Shown here piece after piece: positions 23,301 through 30,729 of a stretch of 64,000 nt of DNA. Under the pieces are notes generated by a model. It saw nothing but the letters and a program-made list of their open reading frames with translations. It was not told the DNA's origin and ran no database searches. Position 1 is the first letter of the stretch. Every line of letters starts with the position of its first letter. The DNA lies in assembly GCA_030998225.1 (NCBI GenBank), contig JAPYXD010000403.1:6138001-6202000 (forward strand), written 5' to 3'. The DNA is from Diplolepis rosae (lineage: Eukaryota; Arthropoda; Insecta; Hymenoptera; Diplolepididae). The translations under genes were made by a program, and so were the position numbers.

Positions 23301-24754
23301 CTTAATGTACGCGACGCGAACGCAATTGGCAAGTCTTTCCCGACAGGGCCCTGACTGAGAATGGCTCCTAAAGCATAATTAGAGGCATCAGTAGTAATTA
23401 TAAAAGGTTTCGTGAAGTCAGGATATTGTAAGATAGGCTTTGAACAAAGAACGTTCTTTAACTTATCAAAAGCCCTCTGTGAAACTTCGGACCAAACGAA
23501 TGGTACATTTTTCTTTAAGAGTAAAGTCATGGGTTTTGCGATGGACGCAAATTCGGGTATAAAACGGCGGTAGTATCCAGCTAATCCCAGAAATTGTTTC
23601 ACGTTTTTGCGACCTTTTGGACAAGAAAATTTACTCACGGCTTCTATTTTTCCCGGATCAGGTTTTACGCCTTCCTCAGAAATTACGTGTCCCAAATACC
23701 CTATTTCTTTACAGAGAAACCTACATTTATCCGGCTGAAGCACAAGTGCTGCCGTTTTCAAGCGTCCCAAGAGATTTTCCAGTTTTTCATTATGCTCTTT
23801 TAATGATTTAGCATAGATGACTATGTCATCCATATATACAAACATTTCTATGCCTTGTAAACCCGTAAGTACGCGATCCATAAGTCTCTGAAACGTTGCA
23901 GGCGCATTCTTTAAACCGAAGGGCATTCGATTGAACTCGTAGTGACCGAAGGGTGTAGAAAAGGCCGTTTTATGCCTATCCGCAGGCTCGACTTCAATCT
24001 GATGAAAACCAGAGGCGAGATCGAGCACCGTGAAGTATTTGGCACCTCCCAGCTGATCCAAAATATCCGTGATATTTGGCAGAGGGTAAGCATCTCCAAC
24101 GGTCTTTTCGTTAAGAGCACGGTAATCTATGACCATTCTCCATCTTTTATTTCCCTTCGAGTCAGGCTTTTTCGGGACAACCCAGACCGGAGAATTGTAT
24201 GGTGAATTAGAAGTCGATATTGCATTGTAACCTTCTAAATTTGACGTTTCCTTGCTAATTACTTCCTTATGTATAATGGGATAGCGATAATTTCCCTTGT
24301 TAACAGGATCTTTATCAATGGTATTTATATTGTGTTTTAGAACGTTTGTACAAGTTAATTTATCACCCGGCAGAAAAAATTGATAGGTAAATTTTTCTAT
24401 ATTTTTTAAAAGACTACTTTTTTCTTCTGAATTTAGATTTGTTAAGTCAAGGGTACCTAGTAAGTCTTTAAGCCTTTTACTTTTTATGATTTCAGATTCT
24501 TTATCGACTACTATTCTTTTTACAGATCTAGGAGCTTGATTGAGGAATTTTACTTCTTCCAAAGTTACAGGAGAAACTGAGATTTCTATATCCTTAGTGC
24601 AAACATTGATGCAATAAACGCGAATCTTTCCTTCAGTGACGGTAACTAAGGTTTCGCCTAAATATACGCCTGGTCCCGCTGGTATCAGTGGTAAATAACC
24701 TTCGCTAATTTCGGCGTTTGTAACAGGCAAGGTAACTAATTGTTTAGTTCTTGA
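20351..24754 (-). CDS. pol: Ty3/Gypsy Pol: RT, RNase H, linker, macro domain, integrase
   Basis: Residues are counted from the TTG at 24730-24728. RT carries VIDYRALNEKT, LDLASGFHQIEVEP, MPFGLKNAPATFQRLMD and the YMDD box near 298. RNase H follows (TTDASNYALGAIL near 445, TEKELLA, TDHRSLTWL). Residues about 600-960 are a low-complexity linker holding a ~70-bp DNA repeat. A macro domain spans about 979-1107. Integrase has an HHCC zinc finger (HDSTVGGHKG, CETCQ) and DDE acids in QIDLVGPLP, TDQGSQF and GALERSHH. The frame is continuous with protease except for one TAA (24757-24755) at a position where element 2 has a Pro codon. No other break was seen, so the element is nearly intact. Confidence 0.93.
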   Translation of the reverse strand, partial: SRTKQLVTLPVTNAEISEGYLPLIPAGPGVYLGETLVTVTEGKIRVYCINVCTKDIEISVSPVTLEEVKFLNQAPRSVKRIVVDKESEIIKSKRLKDLLGTLDLTNLNSEEKSSLLKNIEKFTYQFFLPGDKLTCTNVLKHNINTIDKDPVNKGNYRYPIIHKEVISKETSNLEGYNAISTSNSPYNSPVWVVPKKPDSKGNKRWRMVIDYRALNEKTVGDAYPLPNITDILDQLGGAKYFTVLDLASGFHQIEVEPADRHKTAFSTPFGHYEFNRMPFGLKNAPATFQRLMDRVLTGLQGIEMFVYMDDIVIYAKSLKEHNEKLENLLGRLKTAALVLQPDKCRFLCKEIGYLGHVISEEGVKPDPGKIEAVSKFSCPKGRKNVKQFLGLAGYYRRFIPEFASIAKPMTLLLKKNVPFVWSEVSQRAFDKLKNVLCSKPILQYPDFTKPFIITTDASNYALGAILSQGPVGKDLPIAFASRTLSQAEVNYNTTEKELLAIIFAVKHFRPYVYGQKFTLITDHRSLTWLDQLKDPTMGSRLARWKIKLQEYDYKIAFKPGRVNANADALSRNPVECNNLNDKTRLRKASEGDNPEDVAKVGNSDGGRFCGSNVLYHEYPIERVFSTVVRNHDESNDLVNIFENVNEGSNGKNRDDSETDGDDDEREVIFFSDHQTQTVSRTPQPIPDQVTPWQTSLDKQGSAKVRSSSCVMPRVAQLNDRVVESSMGCESRTNGTYQLRSGHEEKKCIIRDVRIDRKRKASNSWATRGGGKNWPSSGSGEQPVIEVPSLGEGLSSCGVTPGEGTAGARCLHRVKGCRHAGLYSRGKDCRCEMPSIDEGLSTLGVIPYKKEERCPTIGVVSSEDRLPKEGTNPPANGVNSGPACHLERLNSCDEVEGREKNRVDDYDVTDDHEKMSEVDFSENELKEFVGVWGDVLLNECDVDKDCEQIGSNTNAFAEATSILIAEGKQGNRILTPLFQLSRDKVWMRDDNIVNFVSCDGVLTTPVGRELSENSIIKISDLKEINAELGYVSSTMHGKHFVYNLFIKETFDAKVFAKNIEKAISTLREAMEAASIESISISREGNGFDKMSWSIIERIFRTHFGKGNFKITVCSGEVQIPAEEQRSEIIRESHDSTVGGHKGENKTLARVRERFYWKGMRNEIREYVKTCETCQKRKLTRIKTKMPMRITDTPSRSFEKIQIDLVGPLPLTESGNLYMLTWQDCLSKYSGAIPLSKIDAPHIAVALAENLICIFGCPEAIQTDQGSQFMSQIMNSFAALFKIRQYRSSAYHPQSLGALERSHHTFVEYLRNYCEKNNWDQWLPYALFSFNTSVHESTGMTPHEIVFGRKVRFPTEFADENVPRTYVDFVDEILNRIVETESLAFARLEAAKRRCKKYYDRKINERNFEPNQYVYLLVDVRGNKLEDHYSGPCKIIRVIDELNIEIQINPTVRKIVHVNRVKHAFLRYI
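21407..21790 (-). other. TARG1-like macro domain inside Gypsy Pol
   Basis: Located between RNase H and integrase, Pol residues about 979-1108. From NIVNFVSCDGVLTTPVGREL through GKHFVYNLFIKE to ISREGNGFDKMSW and FKITVCSG, the segment aligns, with very few gaps, to the compact macro domain of human TARG1 (OARD1, C6orf130), recalled from knowledge. TARG1 Lys84 and Asp125 are the known catalytic pair for removing ADP-ribose from glutamate. They match Lys1038 (FIKE) and Asp1079 (GNGFDK), with the same 41-residue spacing. The glycine loop is degenerate (TTPVG). Binding and hydrolase activity are inferred, not shown. Confidence 0.8.
22185..22440 (-). repeat. ~70-bp tandem repeat inside the Pol linker
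   Basis: On the plus strand the phrase GTGTCGACAACCC and its flanks recur at 22231, 22301 and, diverged, 22369, with traces upstream near 22185. The periods (70 and 68 bp) are not multiples of three, so copies 1 and 3 share a frame (PSIDEGLS and PSLGEGLS) while copy 2 is read in another frame. All copies remain open. The encoded linker is unlikely to be under tight sequence constraint. Confidence 0.7.
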
Positions 24755-25228
24755 TTATAAATGTAAGATTGTACGTTTAGGTGGAGTGGTAAAAGGAAAA
24801 TTGCCTAATGCATGTTTTATTGTTTTTGTCTGCAGATCAATTATTGAGTTGGCCAGGAAAGGCATTCCTAACATCCCATCGCAATTTATTGGAAAATTAT
24901 TCGGAACTATTTGAAACAAACAGGACACTCCGTTGATATCAAGATTTACTTCTCCTGCAGTTTTCACCCCTTCCTGTACAATACCAAATAAATGAAATTT
25001 AACTTGAAAATTTATGTCTGTATCGGGTTTGATCTTCTTGCGTTTAATCAAATTTAATTCCGCGCCTGTGTCTACTACAAATATTCCGCTATTATTTTTT
25101 ATGTGTTTACTTTTTAATTCGACGTTAGGTGACTGAGCCTTTCCTTCAGTACTGATGCTTAAAACGACCCGTCGGACGAGTGTTTCATCTGGAAAAAGTC
25201 CGCCGTCGCACCACTCCGACGAACTCAC
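24755..25228 (-). CDS. Gypsy protease (Pol N-terminus, -1 frame relative to gag)
   Basis: Retropepsin-type aspartic protease. The active-site motif FVVDTGAELNLIK is followed by the second-half motif CDGMLGMPFLA. The frame opens upstream of the gag stop codon and is entered by -1 frameshifting. The GTG at 25228 is just a codon in the -1 frame, not a start. The segment ends with a TAA in frame with RT (HL-stop-SRTKQLV). In the second Gypsy element of this window the matching position reads YLPARTRKLV, so the stop is probably a private mutation of this copy. Confidence 0.88.
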   Translation of the reverse strand: MSSSEWCDGGLFPDETLVRRVVLSISTEGKAQSPNVELKSKHIKNNSGIFVVDTGAELNLIKRKKIKPDTDINFQVKFHLFGIVQEGVKTAGEVNLDINGVSCLFQIVPNNFPINCDGMLGMPFLANSIIDLQTKTIKHALGNFPFTTPPKRTILHL

Positions 25229-25243
25229 TTCTCGTTTAAATTT
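25165..25243 (-). promoter_or_regulatory. -1 ribosomal frameshift signal at the gag/protease junction
   Basis: On the coding strand AAATTTAAAC occupies 25243-25234 and holds two overlapping heptamers, A AAT TTA and T TTA AAC, both in the gag frame. The gag TGA follows at 25227. Shifting back one base at TTTAAAC enters the protease frame exactly. Nine nucleotides downstream a stem of ten pairs can form: GTTCGTCGGA with TCCGACGGGT (three G-U pairs), with arms at 25224-25215 and 25176-25167. TTTAAAC is a classic efficient slippery sequence. Confidence 0.8.
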
Positions 25244-26463
25244 TTCTGTTTGTCCTGACGATTATTTGAAATTTTATTGCGACGTTTATAACAGTCATCG
25301 TAGTTATGTCCCGAAATTTTGCAGTAGCTACAGGTTAACTTTACCCTTTCCCTTTCACCACTTCCTCCCGCACAATCTCGAGCATAATGACCCGGCTTTT
25401 TACAATTATAACATTCTCCAGGCCTGGCTCTTGATTTATTGCATTCACGTGCAAAGTGTCCGGGTTGATTACAAATGTGACAGTTTTTCACTGCACCGTT
25501 CAATACTCGCGCGCATCCCATTGCAAAGTGCCCTACTTCACCGCATTTATGACACGTAATTTCAGTTTGAGGACCTATATTCGTTCTCTCGCTATACCTG
25601 TCACTACTATTTCCCTTCCCCCTTCCTCTGAGACTAGACCCTCTACTAACTCCTGTTTCGAACTTCCTAACTCGTGCGTTGCTATGATATGGTCGGAATC
25701 TATTCTGGGTATTTCCATAAACTTTGTTCTGTCCTAATTTTTCCGCATATCCCTTCCCTTCATTTTCCGATGAAATTTCTCTTCGACTTAACCCACTTTC
25801 GAATCCTACTTCCCATTCTGCTGCTTTTGCTAAATTTATTGATTCCTGAAGAGATTTTGGCCTGTCTACTCTAACTCGCCAGATTAAATCTCTTTTTAGA
25901 CCAATTATAAAATTATCATTGGCAGTGTCACGCGCAGATTTAACTAAATGCTGGGCCGCTCCTTTTGAATTCTTGTCTTCGATTAATTCAATCAAATTCG
26001 CAAGAATTTGACTGACTCTCGACCCATACTGCTGTACCGTTTCATCCACTCGTTGCGCGACGGTCGCAAGTGCGCTGTTCAGTTGACTGAGGCTCCGGTG
26101 TTCGGTAAAAGTTTCCTTTAGATGCTTTAATAAATCTTCCAGATTATTTAAATCACGATCTTGCAAAGAATTAAAAGCATTTCCTATTACTCTAGATCGT
26201 ATCATTAAAAAGAGATATCGGCGATCTTTTGCTGCAATTGAATCGCGCGCGAATATGCAGTCATTTATGAATCGACCGACAGGCATGTTTTCACCATCGA
26301 AATGTTTTGGAATAAATTCCAAGGCAGCCCTAAAAGGTATTGGGTTTTCTGGCTCTCTATCAGGAAGAGAAAATATTCCTGAGCTACTTGCGCCTACTAA
26401 ACTGTAGTCGGCACAACTCGAAGCGCGAGCGGGAACAAGTTCTACAGGGGCTTCGTAAGAATG
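25225..26463 (-). CDS. gag: Gypsy Gag (capsid and four zinc knuckles)
   Basis: The open frame begins after a TAA at 26466-26464 and runs to the TGA at 25227-25225. It contains no ATG before the internal MPVGRF (about 26286), so the true start is unclear; it may lie in a mutated or spliced leader. A capsid-like helical region includes LKETFTEHRSLSQLNSALAT and YGSRVSQILANLIELI. Four CCHC knuckles follow: CHKCGEVGHFAMGC, CHICNQPGHFAREC, CYNCKKPGHYARDC and CSYCKISGHNYDDC. The C-terminus overlaps the protease frame at the slippery site. Gag of the second Gypsy element is related but more decayed. Confidence 0.9.
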   Translation of the reverse strand, partial: HSYEAPVELVPARASSCADYSLVGASSSGIFSLPDREPENPIPFRAALEFIPKHFDGENMPVGRFINDCIFARDSIAAKDRRYLFLMIRSRVIGNAFNSLQDRDLNNLEDLLKHLKETFTEHRSLSQLNSALATVAQRVDETVQQYGSRVSQILANLIELIEDKNSKGAAQHLVKSARDTANDNFIIGLKRDLIWRVRVDRPKSLQESINLAKAAEWEVGFESGLSRREISSENEGKGYAEKLGQNKVYGNTQNRFRPYHSNARVRKFETGVSRGSSLRGRGKGNSSDRYSERTNIGPQTEITCHKCGEVGHFAMGCARVLNGAVKNCHICNQPGHFARECNKSRARPGECYNCKKPGHYARDCAGGSGERERVKLTCSYCKISGHNYDDCYKRRNKISNNRQDKQKNLNEK

Positions 26464-26884
26464 TTACGTGGACCCTTCAAATCACTGACTGCGATTCTCG
26501 GTACCTCTAGACTGTACCCTTAGCCTCTTGGTTTAAAAAAACCACGCCAAAAAAACCTTTGAGGAAGAAATCGCGGCCATCTAAAATATCCTCTTCTTTT
26601 GCCTTCCTATCTTCTTTCTACTTGAGAACCTTCGTTTCTAACGCTACTTAATTCACGCTATACTAAAAAGGCGGTACTCGAAAGATAGTACTTCGGCAGC
26701 TGCTTCCTGGTCCTTCTACTTCCTGATCCTCCTCGTTCACGATGAGCAAAGTATCCTTATTGTAGAAACAAAAAAACACTCACACACTGATATAATCCAA
26801 ACTGATGTAATTAACACGAACTGGTGTAGTTTTACTTATCACTAAATCACACAAATTCAAATTCACCCGCGACGAGTTTGTGGC

Positions 26885-26903
26885 AATCCCACTTCTGACA
26901 CCA
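26885..26903 (-). promoter_or_regulatory. Primer-binding site, tRNA-Leu
   Basis: The coding strand reads TGGTGTCAGAAGTGGGATT, 13 nt inside the 5' LTR. This is complementary to the 3' end of an insect tRNA-Leu, which as I recall ends ATCCCACTTCTGACACCA. Several insect Gypsy lineages use tRNA-Leu primers. Confidence 0.82.
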
Positions 26904-26916
26904 AAAAAGTTTTGTC

Positions 26917-27555
26917 TGTAACGCGCAGGTCGAATTGAGCGCGAAAAAAGTTAAATTTTCCAACACGTAAACTGGGATTCGTTCCACAATGAAGGACTAG
27001 GAAGCCCAACTCTCACGAATGAACCGATTTGTTTATTGAATTCTATTAATAAAGGAAAAGACAAAGAATATTTGAAAGTTAGCGTAAAATAAAACACAAT
27101 GATTACGATGGAAATAAAAACAGAACCTAAAAGGTAATTTATTAACACACACGTATTAATTTTTAATAATCAATTACAATAAAGAATAATTTTGTAAATA
27201 ACAGTTATAAACTCGCTCGAGCGAGGACGAAAAATGTCAAGACACGAGCTTCTCGTCCTCTGTCAAAATTAAATCTGACTCCTGGAAAGTATTTCGTCGT
27301 TGATGTCTTGATGAATCGGCGCGCGCAAGACCCAGGATCCTTGCCTGTTTGGTCCATCCTTCCATTCCCGCGAGAACATCTGTTTTTCGTCACATTCATC
27401 CCCGCTAGTCGAAACTCAGTGCATCCACAAAAGAATAGTATGACCCTGTACTCGAACCGGCCCATCTTGACATTCTATACAATTCGAAGCCCTTCGCAGG
27501 CGAGCGAAGAGGTTAGCCCTGAACACGTGTTACGGTTTGTGTAAACAAATCTTTG
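26917..27555 (-). mobile_element. 5' LTR of the Gypsy element, truncated
   Basis: Identical by eye to the first 638 bp of the 3' LTR apart from one extra A. The outer ~530 bp, which would hold the U3 promoter end, are missing. The break is at 27555, where the sequence passes directly into an inverted mariner copy, sharing TTG with it. No target duplication can be checked. Near-identity of the LTRs suggests a recent insertion. Confidence 0.88.
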
Positions 27556-28434
27556 AAATCATAGAAAAACTTCTTTTTCCAGAGACTGAGTTTTGGCGCG
27601 ACAACTACCTTAATACGGCCGCAACGAAATTCAGTGAAACACTTATGAACCATGCCATGTGATGGAGCAGACTCCTTATAATATTTTGCGAGCTTTTCTT
27701 TAGTTTCTTTGATTGATTTTCCTCGAAGAAAATAATGTTTATTAAGCACGCGAAACTCGCTTTTTTCCATGGTTTTGTTTTAACAATGAAAAACTAAATT
27801 CAACTGGATGTAAAACAAATTCTAACCAACTGACTTGAAACTTTGTATATGGCGTGTTCCATGGCGTTCCATGCATTATTTAAAAATTTATGGGATAAAC
27901 GAAGCAAAAAAATATTTTTATTCTTTTTCAATTATTTAAAAACTGAAACTAGGAAAAATTCTGAAAAAATTACACAAACGTATCATTAGATGGCCGATGT
28001 AGCAGTATTTTTGGGGAAAATTTTTACTCCAAATTTAATGATAAAAAAAATGTTTTCTTCAAACAAATTGATTTTTTGAAAAAACGCCATCTTTGAAAAA
28101 TCTGAAAAAATTCATAGTGATAGCCGCAAGTATTACGCAAATTTTAGGTATATAATTAAGGTGCGCACTCAAAAATTGTGCGAAATATGAATTTTTTTGT
28201 AAAGTGATGCGCGTGGAATCACGATCTTCGATCGACGGTGTCGGGCGCAAGTTCCACTAATGTTCTATTACTATCTGCTTTTTCGAGAACGTTACTATCA
28301 AAAAGTGATGGGAAGTGATTATTAATTGTTTAATTATCGCTTTATACTCATAACATATGAATAATGTAATGAGTTTTATAATTATACATAAATTATCAAA
28401 AACATAATTTTTTTTATTATCACGAAAATAAATT
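27556..28434 (-). mobile_element. Inverted copy of a mariner 5' half (left arm of an 880-bp palindrome)
   Basis: On the minus strand at 27770 a mariner transposase N-terminus begins MEKSEFRVLNKHYFLRGKSI and continues KETKEKL, GMVHKCFTEFRCGR. This helix-turn-helix is typical of irritans-like mariners. The arm also carries 60 bp of the TTAA MITE that interrupts the forward copy. The duplication therefore postdates that MITE insertion. The arm pairs with 29064-29943. Confidence 0.85.
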
Positions 28435-29063
28435 AGCTGGTAAAAAATCCACGAGAGTTTATTTTCAAAGAGCAGTTGACATGATTCGACAAAAAAGGAA
28501 ACATTGTTGTAATCCATACAAAAACAAAAACCGTAAGTGAATATTACGTGATTTTTCACCCTCGATACAAATAGAAATATAGTGAAATCATCACGTGCTG
28601 ATCTATAAATAATTTATCAAGCCTCAACTTAAAAATCATTTTCCTCTTAATAGATTATACTCGCAGATCCAAATGAAAGCAGTTTAAGGGCATTCCCAGA
28701 GCATTTTCTCAATAAATTCAAAGATGTCAAAAAAAATGCTCTCCTTTGCAACACATACAGGATAAGAGTTATAAATGATGAAGTTTTAGAAGAAGGATAG
28801 AAAATAATAAGATTTGTTCCTCCTAGCATTTATAATTTCTTTCTTAATTGCTAAAATTACTAGAAATCGGCGAATGACTCGCAAAATCTTTCTTCTTCAC
28901 GGCCTCCAGGTACCATCCGGTTCCAAAAATCTCTCGAAGACAATAATATTGACGAAAAATCAGAGTCCTTTCGATTTATAAAATTCTCATCAACGTACAA
29001 TTCAAAAAATCACTCTTCATACTTTCTGGCGTAAAAAATTTGTTCGTAGATTTTTTACGAACA
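28435..29063. other. Spacer of the mariner palindrome, with an exon-like open stretch
   Basis: Unique sequence between the two arms. After an acceptor-like TTTTCCTCTTAATAG near 28654 an open stretch on the plus strand encodes ADPNESSLRAFPEHFLNKFK and then KNALLCNTYRIRVINDE, ending at a TAG near 28800. I do not recognise the protein. A hairpin, TTTGTTCGTA/TACGAACAAA, sits at 29039-29064, exactly at the edge of the right arm. Confidence 0.4.
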
Positions 29064-29883
29064 AATTTATTTTCATGATTATAAAAAAAATTATTTTTTT
29101 GATAATTTATGTATAATCATAAAACTCATTACATTATTCATATTTTATGAGTATAAAGCGATAATTAAACAATTAATAATCACTTCCCATCACTTTTTGA
29201 TAGTAACGTTCTCGAAAAAGCAGATAGTAATAGAACATTAGTGGAACTTGCGCCCGACACCGTCGATCGAAGATCGTGATTCCACGCGCATCACTTTACA
29301 AAAAAATTCATATTTCGCACAATTTTTGAGTGCGCACCTTAATTATATACCTAAAATTTGCGTAATACTTGCGGCTATCACTATGAATTTTTTCAGATTT
29401 TTCAAAGATGGCGTTTTTTCAAAAATCAATTTGTTTGAAGAAAACATTTTTTTTATCATTAAATTTGGAGTAAAAATTTTCCCCAAAAATACTGCTACAT
29501 CGGCCATCTAATGATACGTTTGTGTAATTTTTTCAGAATTTTTCCTAGTTTCAGTTTTTAAATAATTGAAAAAGAATAAAAATATTTTTTTGCTTCGTTT
29601 ATCCCATAAATTTTTAAATAATGCATGGAACGCCATGGAACACGCCATATACAAAGTTTCAAGTCAGTTGGTTAGAATTTGTTTTACATCCAGTTGAATT
29701 TAGTTTTTCATTGTTAAAACAAAACCATGGAAAAAAGCGAGTTTCGCGTGCTTAATAAACATTATTTTCTTCGAGGAAAATCAATCAAAGAAACTAAAGA
29801 AAAGCTCGCAAAATATTATAAGGAGTCTGCTCCATCACATGGCATGGTTCATAAGTGTTTCACTGAATTTCGTTGCGGCCGTA
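29064..29883 (+). mobile_element. Forward mariner copy, 5' part (right arm of the palindrome)
   Basis: Carries the mariner 5' flank and the transposase N-terminus from ATG 29727 to the residues FRCGR at 29880. There the TTAA MITE enters. The transposase resumes after the MITE at 30558 with SDAERPER. Confidence 0.85.
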
Positions 29884-29887
29884 TTAA

Positions 29888-30553
29888 GGTAGTTGTCGCG
29901 CCAAAACTCAGTCTCTGGAAAAAGAAGTTTTTCTATGATTTCAAGACTGGTAATTATATCATCAGCCGTGTAATATGTAAGGGAAGACACTCTTTTTAAT
30001 AAAAAAAATTTAAAAATTACGAAAAATAATATTTTAATAATGTTTTTTGTAATAGGATATTTCCTTATTATCGCTCCATACCAAATTTTCAAAAATGGTG
30101 CGATTCTGATAAATCTTGAATCATTTTTTTAGGAAAAGGATTCTCTACAACTTTACCGTTTCCGATTTTTGAAAATGAATCAATTATTTTCAAATTCAGC
30201 AATTTGTTTATAAAAATTTTGTTTTGGAAAATTGTTTTTTAATGATTTCAACCATTAAAGAATGTATTTTCAAAAATCGGAAACGTTAAAGTTGTAGAGA
30301 ATCCTTTTCCTAAAAGAATGATTCATGATTTATCAGAATATCACCATTTTTGAAAATTTGGTATGGAGCGATAATAAGGAAATATCCTATTACAAAAAAC
30401 ATTATTAAAATATTATTTTTCATAATTTTAAAATTTTTTTATCAAAATGAGTGTCTAACCTTACATATGACACGGCTGATGATATAATTACCAGTCTTGA
30501 AATCATAGAAAGACTTCTTTTTCCAGAGACTGATTTTTGGCGCAACAACTACC
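29888..30553. mobile_element. Palindromic TTAA-flanked MITE (piggyBac-like) inside mariner
   Basis: TTAA at 29884-29887 and 30554-30557 flank a 666-bp near-palindrome. The ends start GGTAGTTGT(C/T)GCGCCAAAA, and most of each half is complementary to the other. If the element and one TTAA are removed, the mariner reading CGT ATT AAC ACA AGC GAT GCA is continuous (RINTSDAE), which confirms the target site. TTAA specificity points to the piggyBac superfamily. Confidence 0.82.
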
Positions 30554-30557
30554 TTAA

Positions 30558-30729
30558 CACAAGCGATGCAGAGCGTCCTGAGCGTATGGCACATTTTACA
30601 TGCATGTTTCAATGTAATTCACAGGAATTTTTGCGACGTGATGTAACTGTTGATGAAATGTGGATTCATTATTATACCCCAGAAACAAAAAATCAGTCGA
30701 AATGTGGACTGGGCCTGCCGAATCTGCAC
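30558..30729 (+). pseudogene. Mariner transposase, central fragment
   Basis: Resumes after the TTAA MITE with SDAERPER, then a deletion. It then gives SQEFLRRDVTVDEMWIHYYT and PETKNQS, which includes the first catalytic Asp (VDEMWIH). The frame breaks after this and is interrupted by the P-like element at 30730. Confidence 0.82.
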
